NCBI RefSeq assembly: GCF_009730335.1
Contig: NZ_CP046315.1
Location: forward strand, 1,612,001 to 1,676,000
Direction: 5' to 3'
DNA: 64,000 bases
DNA from: Schaalia odontolytica
GTDB taxonomy: Bacteria; Actinomycetota; Actinomycetes; Actinomycetales; Actinomycetaceae
Shown: positions 34,631 to 42,798 of the stretch, piece after piece
Numbering within the stretch: position 1 is the stretch's first letter
Layout of the letters: each line of letters starts with the position of its first letter
Translations under genes and position numbers: made by a program
The notes under the pieces: model-generated
What the model saw: the letters and a program-made list of their open reading frames with translations, nothing else
What the model was told of the DNA's origin: nothing
Databases searched by the model: none

Positions 34631-35077
34631 ATGAGCACTATCTTCGACAACATCATCACGGGTGTCTGGCCCGGCCGCTTCGTGTGGGCCGATGACGTGT
34701 GCGTCGCCTTCGCGACGATCGAGCCGACCTCGCCGGGCCACGTCCTGGTGGTTCCGCGCACCGCGTACGACGCGTGGACGGACGCCCCCTCGGACGTCGC
34801 CGCCCACCTCATGACCGTGGCCCGCACGATCGGGCTGGCGCAGAAGGCCGCGTTCGGCGTGCCGCGCGCCGGCCTGGCGATCGCGGGATTCGAGGTGCCC
34901 CACACCCACCTGCACGTCATCCCCCTGCGCGACGAGACCGACATCCTCCTGTCCAAGGCGGCCCCCGCCAGCGACGAGGAACTCGATAGCGCGATCACCG
35001 CCCTCCGCGAGGCGCTCCTGTCCGCCGGCCACGGCCGCCACGTGCCCCCGTCAATGGGATCAGCGGCCCTCGCCTGA
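34631..35077 (+). CDS. HIT-family protein
   Basis: HIT proteins hydrolyse or transfer nucleotidyl groups with a catalytic histidine triad. In this 148-residue product the triad is HTHLHVI at 91-97. SPGHVLVVPRTAYDAW is the other conserved block. There is no ribosome site worth the name before the ATG, and an AATAGT-like -10 lies only three bases upstream, so the start could be leaderless from a slightly different point. It diverges from leuS. Substrate unknown. Confidence 0.88.
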   Translation: MSTIFDNIITGVWPGRFVWADDVCVAFATIEPTSPGHVLVVPRTAYDAWTDAPSDVAAHLMTVARTIGLAQKAAFGVPRAGLAIAGFEVPHTHLHVIPLRDETDILLSKAAPASDEELDSAITALREALLSAGHGRHVPPSMGSAALA

Positions 35078-35098
35078 GGACTGCGCTCCCCTCCTGTG

Positions 35099-35114
35099 CG
35101 CCCGCCGACGGGCG
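35099..35114 (+). terminator. Possible terminator after the HIT gene
   Basis: CGCCCG-ccga-CGGGCG followed by TTCCC, 21 bases past the stop. Short stem, so uncertain. Confidence 0.4.
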
Positions 35115-35200
35115 TTCCCAGCACGCCCGGCCGACTCGGTCAGGTGGGCTGGATTGTTTCCGGGCCTTGTCAATAGGAAGCGGGGGCGTGCCGGTGTGGC

Positions 35201-35869
35201 TCAGTCCCGGACGACGATGCCCGAGGCCTGGGCGGAGTCAAGGAGGAGCATCTGCCCATCCTTAAGCAGAACGGTCACTCCCCCAGCATCAGACGCGACA
35301 ACGGCCACATGAGCGCCGGGCACGAGGCCAGCTTCCTTCCACGCGCGTAACGCTTCGGGGTCGCGATCGGGCAGCCGGACGACGATTCCCCCGGCGGTGA
35401 CGTCGAGCGCATCAAGGGGACTACCCGAGACATCGTCGCTGGAGCCGTCGGCTCGCGGGATCGGATCACCGTGCGGGTCACGGCTCGGGTAGCCGAGGAC
35501 TCGGTCGAGACGGTCGAGAAGCCGATCGGAGACCGCGTGTTCGAGAATCTCGGCCTCCTCGTGCACCTCATCCCATGAGAAGCCGAGCGCCTCGTGCAGG
35601 TAGGTTTCGAGCAGACGGTGGCGGCGCACCATACCGAGGGCGATCGCACGCCCCTGTGGGGTCAGTCGCACGCGACCGTACCGCTCGTGCGTGACGAGGC
35701 CCTGGCGGGCCAGGCGTTGAATGTTCTCCGTTGCCGTCGAAGGGACGACGTCCATGTGTTCGGAGACATCCTTGGGCTTGACGCCGTCACGGCCGGCTTC
35801 CTCGGCGCTCCACACAAGCTTGAGGATGTCCTCCACGACCGCGGAGTAGTTGCTCGACGCGTCCGACAT
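35201..35869 (-). CDS. DtxR/MntR-family metal-dependent regulator
   Basis: The 222-residue repressor-type protein has an N-terminal winged helix (SNYSAVVEDILKLVWSAEE, MDVVPSTATENIQRLARQGLV), a dimerisation/metal-binding domain (LLETYLHEALGFSWDEVHEEAEILEHAVSD, in pieces, with Glu/His ligands) to about 140, and a C-terminal SH3-like domain from about 155. IdeR/DtxR proteins sense Fe(II), MntR proteins Mn(II); the residues I can see do not settle which. AAAGGGGAA lies before the ATG. Its targets probably include metal uptake genes outside this window. Confidence 0.9.
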   Translation of the reverse strand: MSDASSNYSAVVEDILKLVWSAEEAGRDGVKPKDVSEHMDVVPSTATENIQRLARQGLVTHERYGRVRLTPQGRAIALGMVRRHRLLETYLHEALGFSWDEVHEEAEILEHAVSDRLLDRLDRVLGYPSRDPHGDPIPRADGSSDDVSGSPLDALDVTAGGIVVRLPDRDPEALRAWKEAGLVPGAHVAVVASDAGGVTVLLKDGQMLLLDSAQASGIVVRD

Positions 35870-35962
35870 GGCGTTCCCCTTTCATCTGAGGCCCCATTGT
35901 AGGTGCCCTTGTCACTCGCGCCCGCCGAGTGTGCGACATAGGCCACGACACCCCTCATTGAC

Positions 35963-35991
35963 TTGCACGGGGCGTGGCGCGCCTGTATATT
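35963..35991 (+). promoter_or_regulatory. Promoter of the tRNA-Lys pair
   Basis: TTGCAC (35963-35968), a 17-base spacer and TATATT (35986-35991) lie 23 bases before the first tRNA. A TTGACT just upstream is spaced too far from the -10 to be preferred. Confidence 0.65.
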
Positions 35992-36014
35992 TATCTCTCG
36001 GTTGCAAAACCCCC

Positions 36015-36087
<73 letters not shown>

Positions 36088-36121
36088 CAGCTTTCCCGGC
36101 TCCGGCTGGTGAAGGTCCCCC

Positions 36122-36194
<73 letters not shown>

Positions 36195-36199
36195 CAGAC

Positions 36200-36228
36200 A
36201 ACCGGCACCCTCCGGGTCGCCGGTTTTT
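36200..36228 (+). terminator. Terminator of the tRNA-Lys transcript
   Basis: AACCGGC (36200-36206) pairs with GCCGGTT (36219-36225) and is followed by a T run to 36228. Confidence 0.8.
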
Positions 36229-36273
36229 CATATCCGTGCCCCCGTTTGTATTTTCGGTGTTGGCCGTAGCCCA

Positions 36274-36494
36274 CCAGCTTTCCGGCCGCCGCGAGGCCTG
36301 CCAGATCTCCGTCCGCCGCGAGGCCGACAGCCCTACGTCCGCAAACTTGTCGTTCCTATAGTCGACACTGCCCACAGCCCCGCCAGATCTCCGGCCGCCG
36401 CGAGGCCTGCCCGCCCGCTCGCCGTCCGCGCCGCGAGCTTCGCTCGGCGCGCCGTCACGAAGCCCGGCCACGCCCCGCAAGCCTCGCGGCGGCC
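36274..36494. repeat. 27-bp GC-rich repeats with an inverted partner
   Basis: Units at 36274-36300 and 36301-36327 are tandem and a third lies at 36383-36409; all share CCAG-N4-TCCG-N-CCGCCGCGAGGCC. GCCTCGCGGCGGCC at 36481-36494 is the perfect 14-base complement of GGCCGCCGCGAGGC at 36392-36405, so a large stem-loop is possible. Confidence 0.65.
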
Positions 36495-36705
36495 TCCAAT
36501 CGAGCGACTTGTCACACTGTTTTCCATCGCTTAGCCAGGCATCGATGCCACATGCGATACAAAACTCGCCCAGCGCACCCTTGCTCATCCCGCACCCGCG
36601 ACAAAATACGCCCAGCACCGGCAAAACACCCAAAAATCGCCGTTTTCTTCCTTGCAGGGCGAACTTTTTCGCGCCATGACATGCCACACCGCTCCTCACG
36701 AAAGC

Positions 36706-37227
36706 TCAATACCCATGTGTGGGCCTTTGGAAGCGCACGTGGACCCGACGATATGCACGTAAGCCCGAAGATCTACCCGTGGGCCTCATAACCTGCGAGT
36801 GGGCGACGCCGCCCACGTGCACATCTAGAGGTTTGCGTGCGTATCAAGAGGTTCGTACGCACATTCAGGGGTTAACGTGCGCATAGCTGGGCTCAGATGA
36901 CCACCTAGGGGCGCACCAACACTCGCAAGACATCACGGGGGGCGACGGAAGAAGCAACCCACGGCACTTTAATGGAACTCTTAACCCGATGACACGCACG
37001 GTAACCCGCTATTCCACACATTAACCCGTTATTCCGTATCTGGGCGGGGCCGCCAACGCTCGAACTAGAGGGTTTACGTACGACTTAGAGGGTTAACGCA
37101 CGGATTCGAGGGTTAGCGTGAGAACGTACATACACGCGTGTGCGGATAGGTTACGCACGTACGGATGGGTAACACGTATGCGGATAGGTTACTAACCTAT
37201 CCGCATACCAATAACCTATCCGCATAG
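36706..37227. repeat. Array of 20-bp tandem degenerate units in several blocks
   Basis: Block 1 (36706-36805): five units ending in GTGGGCC-like sequence with GT at positions 14-15 in all. Block 2 (36821-36920): five units, the first three fitting ACATnnAGaGGTTnnCGTGC. Block 3 (36981-37040): three units with TAACCCG at positions 2-8. Block 4 (37061-37120): three units of the form CGnnnTnGAGGGTTnnCG. Block 5 (37141-37227): units with CGGATAGGTTA, partly inverted. Period is exactly 20 bases inside each block; blocks 3 and 4 carry the GGGTTAA core in opposite orientations. No coding frame follows the period. Confidence 0.8.
37176..37208. repeat. Perfect 16-1-16 palindrome
   Basis: GTATGCGGATAGGTTA, one C, then TAACCTATCCGCATAC form a 33-base perfect inverted repeat at the end of the array. 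There is no T run, and the adjacent genes have other terminators. Confidence 0.85.
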
Positions 37228-37306
37228 TCCACCGGTCAACCACTCGGAGGATCCGGACGACTCCTTCTATGCGATCCTCAGCCTCTCAGACGCCTCCCAT
37301 ACACAG

Positions 37307-37343
37307 CGAGGCCGGGGCACCCCCACGGGTAACCCCGGCCTCG
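37307..37343 (-). terminator. Terminator after the ABC permease gene
   Basis: CGAGGCCGGGG (37307-37317) pairs perfectly with CCCCGGCCTCG (37333-37343), 20 bases past the permease stop. Confidence 0.7.
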
Positions 37344-37363
37344 TGCGTGCAGTGCAGACGCGA

Positions 37364-39058
37364 TCAGTGTCCCGGCCAGCTGCGGATCGACGTGAGCGCG
37401 GCGACCGAGTAGCGGTCCCATACGCGCCCGCCAATCCGAACGGCTGCCTCAAGGACGAGCACCGACCACGCGAGGGCCACAACGTAGGCGACCCAGTTGG
37501 GAACGAAGCCGAAAGACGCCAGCACGAGCAGCACGTAGGACGGGATCTGCAGAACCGCGGTCCCCGCGAAGCCCACGAGCTGCAGCAGCATCGTCATCAG
37601 GAAGGAACCGGTACCCTTCGTCGCCAGCGGGGACGTGCCCGGAGGTTGCACCGGGTAGACCCAGCGCGCGTTCACGGCGAGGGTCGTCGCAGCGGCACCA
37701 GCGAAGAGGACGATGCCCATCACCTGGTGGAACACGAAACCGGAGGCATTCGCACCGGTGACGGCATCGTGAATGAGGTAACCGATGACCTGGGGTACTA
37801 ACACGATGAGCGAACCCACGAGGCGTCCGCGACGTTCCTCGCGACCGCTCATACCCGACGAGACCACGATCCAGGCGCCCGTCGAGTCGTATTGCATGAG
37901 TGCGCCGGTCGTCAGGCCCGTCGTGATGGGCACCAGGTAGAGGAAGATGCCCGCCGAGAAGGCGAGTGGCTGCCCCTCAGTAACCATCCGTCCCATGAAG
38001 ATCGCGACAACCGGGAACAGCAACGCGAGCGCCATGTTCATATTCAGGCGCGTATCGACGATCCAGTAGCGCAGCGTACGCGCCGCCAGGGAGGCGCTGC
38101 GCACACCGAGGCCGAGGCGCGTGAACAGGTCGACGCTGCGCAGGCCGGCGGCTCTCGACTGCTCGGAGCGGCGACTGCGCGCTTCATCTTCGAGGGATTC
38201 GTCGATGAGGTGGCGTCCCTCGTCGATGGCGCGCTGCGCGTCGGCGCTGATCTCACCGGCGTAGCCGCTCATGACGGGGCGCAGGACGGCGAGCCAGGCC
38301 CGCCAACCGACGACGGCGGTCACGACCGTGATGAGAGCGCGGATCGCCGCGGCCACCCACGCGCCCTCGAGCAACGAAGCAACCACACCGAAGGGAGCGC
38401 CGAAGGGAGTCCACAGTGCGACGTTCAAGCCCGCGTTGAAGGCCTCAACGGAAAAGTTCCGGGTCAGCAAAGACATCCAGTAACCCAAGGGGGTCACCAC
38501 CATCATGAAGACGACGGCACCCAGGGCCGTGACGGCATCCTTCTTACCCGAGCTGTCCAGGCGTACCGCGAACCAGGTCCCGACCGCGCGCGCCCACAGC
38601 ACCGCGAGAGGCAGCGTCACGACACCAGCGATTAACCAGCCGAGCGCCTCAAGCCACTGGGCACGCCACAGCGCGAACCAGACGGGTAGGAAGAGGATCA
38701 TCGCGGACAGGAGCCCGCCGGGACCGACCGCAGTCGAGGCGGCCAGCCCCGCCCCGAGGCGTTTGCTGGGTCCCACGTAGGGCGACAGGCGCACGGGATC
38801 GAGAGAATTGTCCATCGAGGCGAAGATGATCGGGAGGACCAACCACAGCAGGAAGATAAAGGGCCCGACGATCGGCATCACCGGCGTGGCCAGGTAGGCC
38901 TCGTCGGAGCGAGCAAGGAAAGCGGTGCCCAGGAGCACCGAGCCGTAGATTCCGGCGAAGTACAGGACGCCGAGAACCGCGAGAACGAGGACGACCGTCT
39001 GCTTGCGAACCGTGTTCCAGATGATGCGGAGCTTGAGGCGAATCAGTTGCCCAACCAC
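37364..39058 (-). CDS. ABC transporter permease, large export type
   Basis: The 564-residue protein is hydrophobic with roughly 12 membrane segments in two halves joined by a cytoplasmic loop rich in Glu/Arg (around residues 250-310, with DESLEDEARSRRSEQSRAAG). Segments include QTVVLVLAVLGVLYFAGIYG and VPITTGLTTGALMQYDSTGA. I take GTG 39058 as start, since GGAAGG lies upstream inside the ATPase gene; the longer reading to 39193 is out-of-frame shadow of the ATPase. The genes overlap by 16 bases, so they are partners. Substrate unknown; the layout fits drug, peptide or lipid exporters of the ABC-2 class. Confidence 0.85.
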   Translation of the reverse strand: MVGQLIRLKLRIIWNTVRKQTVVLVLAVLGVLYFAGIYGSVLLGTAFLARSDEAYLATPVMPIVGPFIFLLWLVLPIIFASMDNSLDPVRLSPYVGPSKRLGAGLAASTAVGPGGLLSAMILFLPVWFALWRAQWLEALGWLIAGVVTLPLAVLWARAVGTWFAVRLDSSGKKDAVTALGAVVFMMVVTPLGYWMSLLTRNFSVEAFNAGLNVALWTPFGAPFGVVASLLEGAWVAAAIRALITVVTAVVGWRAWLAVLRPVMSGYAGEISADAQRAIDEGRHLIDESLEDEARSRRSEQSRAAGLRSVDLFTRLGLGVRSASLAARTLRYWIVDTRLNMNMALALLFPVVAIFMGRMVTEGQPLAFSAGIFLYLVPITTGLTTGALMQYDSTGAWIVVSSGMSGREERRGRLVGSLIVLVPQVIGYLIHDAVTGANASGFVFHQVMGIVLFAGAAATTLAVNARWVYPVQPPGTSPLATKGTGSFLMTMLLQLVGFAGTAVLQIPSYVLLVLASFGFVPNWVAYVVALAWSVLVLEAAVRIGGRVWDRYSVAALTSIRSWPGH

Positions 39059-39846
39059 GACAGGCCTTCCTCGGAGTGGACGCCGCCAACCAGGGAGGTG
39101 AAGCGCTCCCCCAGGTCGCCGCCCTGAGCGACCTCGTCGGTGGTTCCGGAGACGAGCACGCGTCCCTTGTCGATGATGGCCACGTGCGTGCACAGCTGTT
39201 GGACGGTTGCCATCACGTGCGAGGAGAGAATGACGGTGCCGCCGCGACGCGTGTAGTCGGTGAGGATCTGGCGGATGTTCGTCGCGGAAACGGGGTCCAC
39301 GGCCTCGAACGGTTCGTCGAGGACCAAGACTCGCGGCGAGTGGATGAGGGCGGCGGCCAGGGCAACCTTCTTCGTCATACCCGCCGAGTAGTCGCTGATC
39401 AGCTTCTTCCCGGCCTCGGCCAGGTCGAGGGCCGCGAGGAGTTCGTGAGCACGCTCGCGGGCGACGGACGCGTCCAGGCCGTGGAGCATGCCCACGTGGA
39501 CGAGGAAGTCAGGGCCGGATAGGCGGTCGAGGAGGCGCATCCCGTCGGGCATGACGCCGAGGAGAGCGCGTGCCTCCTGGGTTCGCGCCCACACATCGAC
39601 GCCGTGCACGTATGCGGTGCCACGGTCGGGGGTGAGCAGGCCTGTGGCCATGGTCAGCGTCGTTGTCTTACCGGCGCCGTTAGGACCGACGATCCCGTAG
39701 AAGGATCCGGTGGGAATATCGAGGGACAGGTCGGCGACGGCGACGAGGTTGCCATAAATCTTGACGAGGCCTCGGATCGCCAGTGCAACATCTTCCCCGA
39801 CGGGGGCGACGGGTGCCACAGGAGCGGCGGGCTGCGAATCGGACAC
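39043..39846 (-). CDS. ABC transporter ATP-binding protein
   Basis: The 267-residue ATPase has Walker A GPNGAGKT at 54-61, a Walker B of VLVLDEPFEAVDP and the switch His in ILSSHVMATVQQL. The signature motif is YSAGM instead of LSGGQ, a common change in the CcmA/NatA export group. The first 18 residues (QPAAPVAPVAPVGE) are a Pro/Ala-rich tail. GTG 39846 is chosen because GAAGGAG lies six bases before it; the frame extends to 39861 without one. It drives the permease whose gene overlaps its 3' end. Confidence 0.92.
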   Translation of the reverse strand: MSDSQPAAPVAPVAPVGEDVALAIRGLVKIYGNLVAVADLSLDIPTGSFYGIVGPNGAGKTTTLTMATGLLTPDRGTAYVHGVDVWARTQEARALLGVMPDGMRLLDRLSGPDFLVHVGMLHGLDASVARERAHELLAALDLAEAGKKLISDYSAGMTKKVALAAALIHSPRVLVLDEPFEAVDPVSATNIRQILTDYTRRGGTVILSSHVMATVQQLCTHVAIIDKGRVLVSGTTDEVAQGGDLGERFTSLVGGVHSEEGLSWLGN

Positions 39847-39952
39847 GAGATACTCCTTCACGCATTGAAATACCCGCTCATTTTACCAGCGATCCTAGGC
39901 AATGCTTCGAAGCGAATCTCAGATGATGACCCGCCCCGGGCCGATCACGCCG

Positions 39953-40945
39953 TCAGCGGGAGCTGACGATCACGGTCAACCCCTGCTCCGTTTCGTACGC
40001 CCAGGTGGCCTTATAGGAGCCCCACTCCTCCGACCGGGTTCCGTCGATCGCACGCGTTGCATACATGCGTTCACGCACGGACGAAGGAGCGTCCAGCTTG
40101 GTGAGAACGCACTGAAAAATCGGGGTTGTCAGGCTGTCGCCACGATCGGAAAACGCTTCGAGGGTGAGGGAGGTGCCGTCGCTGGCCAGGCGAGCATGCA
40201 CACCCCCGGCATGGCACGAATCGACGGCGCCGGCCAGACCCGAAACGGAGGAGGAACGCGCGTAGAACAGGCCTCCCAGCACGGCGGCTACGATGAGGAG
40301 GGCGGACACGAAGCCGAGCGCGAAGATGACGATGGCACGCCCGCGATGCGTCGCACGCTCGCGACGATCCAGGCGTGACTCAATCTCGCTGGCACGACGA
40401 GCCTCGGTCTGGCGCCGAGAGGCACCTCCGACACGAGAGCTTTGAACACCCCCCTGCTCTGACGGCGACGCAGCCTCGGCAAGCGCACGACACTGCCCGC
40501 CATCTCGTTGTTCGGGCGCGCCCACAACACGCATAGTCGTGCGATGCCAGTTGCGGTGGACGGGAACGCCGGGGCGTGGATCTGTCCCGTAGGTCGCCGC
40601 CGCCTCGTCCCGATGCGCATATTCGCGAACGGGAGTGGAAGGCTGGGCGACGCGCCCAGCCCGCGGGGAAACCACGTCGCGCGCGACCGCGGCCTGCTGC
40701 GCCACCGTAGCAGTATCCTCCGACGGTCGAGATCTCCTCGACGGGCGAGGTGAACCCGGGGCCTTTCCCCGAACCACTGCGTCCTCGGCGCTCACAACCT
40801 GTTCGACGAGAGATGACTCAGGGGCGCGGGCAACCGTAGGCAGGCTCGGCTGTTTGTGCAGGCGAACAGGCGCAGCGTCGGCCGGATAGTCCCGCGCCAC
40901 CTGTCCCGTGCCGATCCGATACGCATCAGGCGTAGCGCCCCCCAT
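39953..40945 (-). CDS. Single-pass membrane protein with disordered N-terminal half, unknown
   Basis: I do not recognise this 330-residue protein. Residues 1 to about 200 are low-complexity, rich in Arg, Ala, Ser, Pro and Glu (for example RPSRRSRPSEDTATVAQQ), and should be cytoplasmic. One membrane segment follows at about 205-230 (AIVIFALGFVSALLIVAAVLGG), then an extracellular domain of some 100 residues with two cysteines (DSCHAGGVHARLASDGTSLT and FQCVLTKLD) that could form a disulfide. The ATG at 40945 has GGAGGG just upstream; the frame opens earlier with a TTG at 40981. It could be a cell-wall or division accessory, but that is a guess from shape alone. Confidence 0.75.
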   Translation of the reverse strand: MGGATPDAYRIGTGQVARDYPADAAPVRLHKQPSLPTVARAPESSLVEQVVSAEDAVVRGKAPGSPRPSRRSRPSEDTATVAQQAAVARDVVSPRAGRVAQPSTPVREYAHRDEAAATYGTDPRPGVPVHRNWHRTTMRVVGAPEQRDGGQCRALAEAASPSEQGGVQSSRVGGASRRQTEARRASEIESRLDRRERATHRGRAIVIFALGFVSALLIVAAVLGGLFYARSSSVSGLAGAVDSCHAGGVHARLASDGTSLTLEAFSDRGDSLTTPIFQCVLTKLDAPSSVRERMYATRAIDGTRSEEWGSYKATWAYETEQGLTVIVSSR

Positions 40946-41017
40946 GAACCCTCCATCAGTAACAAGCCGTTTATTTCTCAACTACCATACTCGCTAGTTA
41001 CCGAAAAAGCAAGGGCA

Positions 41018-41491
41018 TTAGTCGATGCCGAGAGTCTTCCGCAATCGACCCACGTGACCGGTTGCCTTCACGTTGTATTGGGCCAGGGCGACCGTGCCGT
41101 CGGGGTTCACAACCACGGTCGAGCGGATGATGCCCACGTAGGTGCGGCCGTAGTTCTTCTTTTCACCCCACGCGCCGTACGCCTCGAGGATCTCGTGATC
41201 CGGGTCGGAGGCCAGCGGGAAGGTAAGCGACTGCTTCTCGGTGAAGCGCTCGAGGGCGGCCATCGAGTCGGCGGAAACACCGATGACGGAGTAGCCGGCA
41301 CCCTGAAGCGACGCCAGAGAATCGCGGAAGTCGCAGGCCTGCTTCGTGCAGCCGGGCGTGGAGGCCTTCGGGTAGAAGTAGACGACAACGCCGCGCGACG
41401 AGGCGGCGAGGAGATCAGACAGGGACAGGGTTCCCTGGGTGGTCTCAGCGGTAAAGTCGGGGGCCTTGCAGCCAATTTCCAAAGCGCTCAT
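41018..41491 (-). CDS. bcp: Thioredoxin-dependent peroxiredoxin, BCP/PrxQ type
   Basis: It reduces hydrogen and organic peroxides with electrons from thioredoxin. The 157-residue protein has the peroxidatic Cys48 in FYPKASTPGCTKQACDFRD and the resolving Cys53 five residues later, the atypical 2-Cys layout of BCP. GVSADSMAALERFTEKQSLTFPLASD, in pieces, is the next conserved stretch. It is followed on the same strand by nothing within 70 bases and preceded by tRNA-Leu. Confidence 0.94.
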   Translation of the reverse strand: MSALEIGCKAPDFTAETTQGTLSLSDLLAASSRGVVVYFYPKASTPGCTKQACDFRDSLASLQGAGYSVIGVSADSMAALERFTEKQSLTFPLASDPDHEILEAYGAWGEKKNYGRTYVGIIRSTVVVNPDGTVALAQYNVKATGHVGRLRKTLGID

Positions 41492-41544
41492 GACCTCAGT
41501 CTATCGACCACCGCCGCCCGGAGGCGACCGGGCACGGGCAACCG

Positions 41545-41625
<81 letters not shown>

Positions 41626-41706
41626 GCGCACCCTAGTTTAACGGATGTGCGCGAGACCGTCCGAATGCCCTCGCCCACGCCCGCGCGAGGCACATCCGGG
41701 ACTCGC

Positions 41707-42798
41707 TCAGCGCCCGGTCTCGTCAATGGTGCCCTCGCCGAGGACTCGAGTCCCCCGGTAGATGACCATCGACTGGCCGCGCGCGACGCCACGCGCGCCG
41801 CTCGCGAGGACGACGCTGATGGTTCCAGCGTCCAGGTCGCGCGTCAGCGACGCGACGGGCACGGGGGTGCCGTGCGCGCGCAGCTGCACGAATAGACCGG
41901 TGGCGTCGGAGCCGTCGTCGTCGGAGGCGAGCCAGACGGCGTCCGTGGCCGTAATGCGGGAAATGGACAGGAGTTCAGAGGCTCCCACGACGACTTGGTT
42001 GGTCTCCGGCCTCGTCTCAAGGACATAGCGCGGGCGCCCGTCGGGTGCGGGCGCACCGATACCGAGGCCCTTGCGCTGGCCAACCGTGTAGTTCCAGTAG
42101 CCCTCGTGGCGGCCCAACACCTCGCCGTCGGGGGTGACGATCTCACCCTCGGCCGCGCCCAGGTGAGCGCGCAGGAAGCCCTGCGTGTCACCGTCGGGAA
42201 TGAAGCAGATGTCGTAGGAGTCGGGCTTGTTGGACACGCCCAGGCCGAGGCGCTCGGCCTCGGAGCGAACCCACGCCTTGTTGGGGGCATCCCCCAGGGG
42301 TAGGACGACGCGGTGAAGCTCCTCGGGCCCCATGACGGCCAGCACGTAGGACTGGTCCTTGAGGTTGTCGGCGCCGCGGTGCAGCTCGGGTCCAGCCGCA
42401 CCATCGACGATGGCCGCGTAGTGGCCGGTGCACACCGCATCGAATCCGAGCGCGCGGGCGCGGGTGGCCAGCTCGCGGAACTTCACGAACTCGTTGCAGC
42501 GCACGCAGGGGTTGGGGGTGCGCCCAGCCTTGTACTGGGCGACGAAGTCGGTGATGACGGTCTGCTCAAATTCCTGGGCGAGATCCCACACGTAGAACGG
42601 GATGCCGATAATTTCGGCGGCGCGCGCCGCGTCGCCGGCGTCCTCGATCGAGCAGCAGCCGCGCGAGCCGATGCGGCACTCCTGGGGTTGGGAGGATAGG
42701 GCCATGTGGACGCCGACGACATCGTGCCCGGCCTCCACGGCCTTCGCGGCGGCGACGGCGGAGTCCACACCGCCGGACAGTGCTGCCAGAACTCTCAT
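41707..42798 (-). CDS. mnmA: tRNA-specific 2-thiouridylase
   Basis: MnmA installs the 2-thio group on U34 of tRNAs for Lys, Glu and Gln. The 363-residue protein has the PP-loop SGGVDSAV at 8-15, catalytic Cys98 in NPCVRCNEFVKF and the partner Cys198 in SYDICFIPDGD. GQRKGLGIG marks the central domain. The ATG follows the desulfurase stop with no gap, fitting the flow of sulfur from that enzyme to MnmA. Confidence 0.95.
   Translation of the reverse strand: MRVLAALSGGVDSAVAAAKAVEAGHDVVGVHMALSSQPQECRIGSRGCCSIEDAGDAARAAEIIGIPFYVWDLAQEFEQTVITDFVAQYKAGRTPNPCVRCNEFVKFRELATRARALGFDAVCTGHYAAIVDGAAGPELHRGADNLKDQSYVLAVMGPEELHRVVLPLGDAPNKAWVRSEAERLGLGVSNKPDSYDICFIPDGDTQGFLRAHLGAAEGEIVTPDGEVLGRHEGYWNYTVGQRKGLGIGAPAPDGRPRYVLETRPETNQVVVGASELLSISRITATDAVWLASDDDGSDATGLFVQLRAHGTPVPVASLTRDLDAGTISVVLASGARGVARGQSMVIYRGTRVLGEGTIDETGR

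Larger units (their letters stand above)
36195..37363. other. Long gene-free region rich in short degenerate repeats
   Basis: This 1.17-kb stretch has no ORF with a ribosome site, motif or codon pattern I can support. From left to right it holds the tRNA terminator, 27-base GC-rich repeats (36274-36494), an ordinary A+T-richer piece (36500-36700), the 20-base tandem array (36706-37227) and the terminator of the ABC permease gene (37307-37343). Confidence 0.7.

Noticed and set aside
36512-36791. Short frames on both strands (65 and 79 codons) in the gene-free region
   Set aside because: No ribosome sites or domain features, and the plus frame runs into the 20-bp repeats.
36706-37227. CRISPR array
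   Set aside because: Units are 20 bases, degenerate and directly adjacent; there are no unique spacers and no cas genes.
39059-39193. N-terminal extension of the ABC permease
   Set aside because: It lies inside the ATPase gene in another frame and reads as Arg/Gly-rich shadow; GTG 39058 has a ribosome site.
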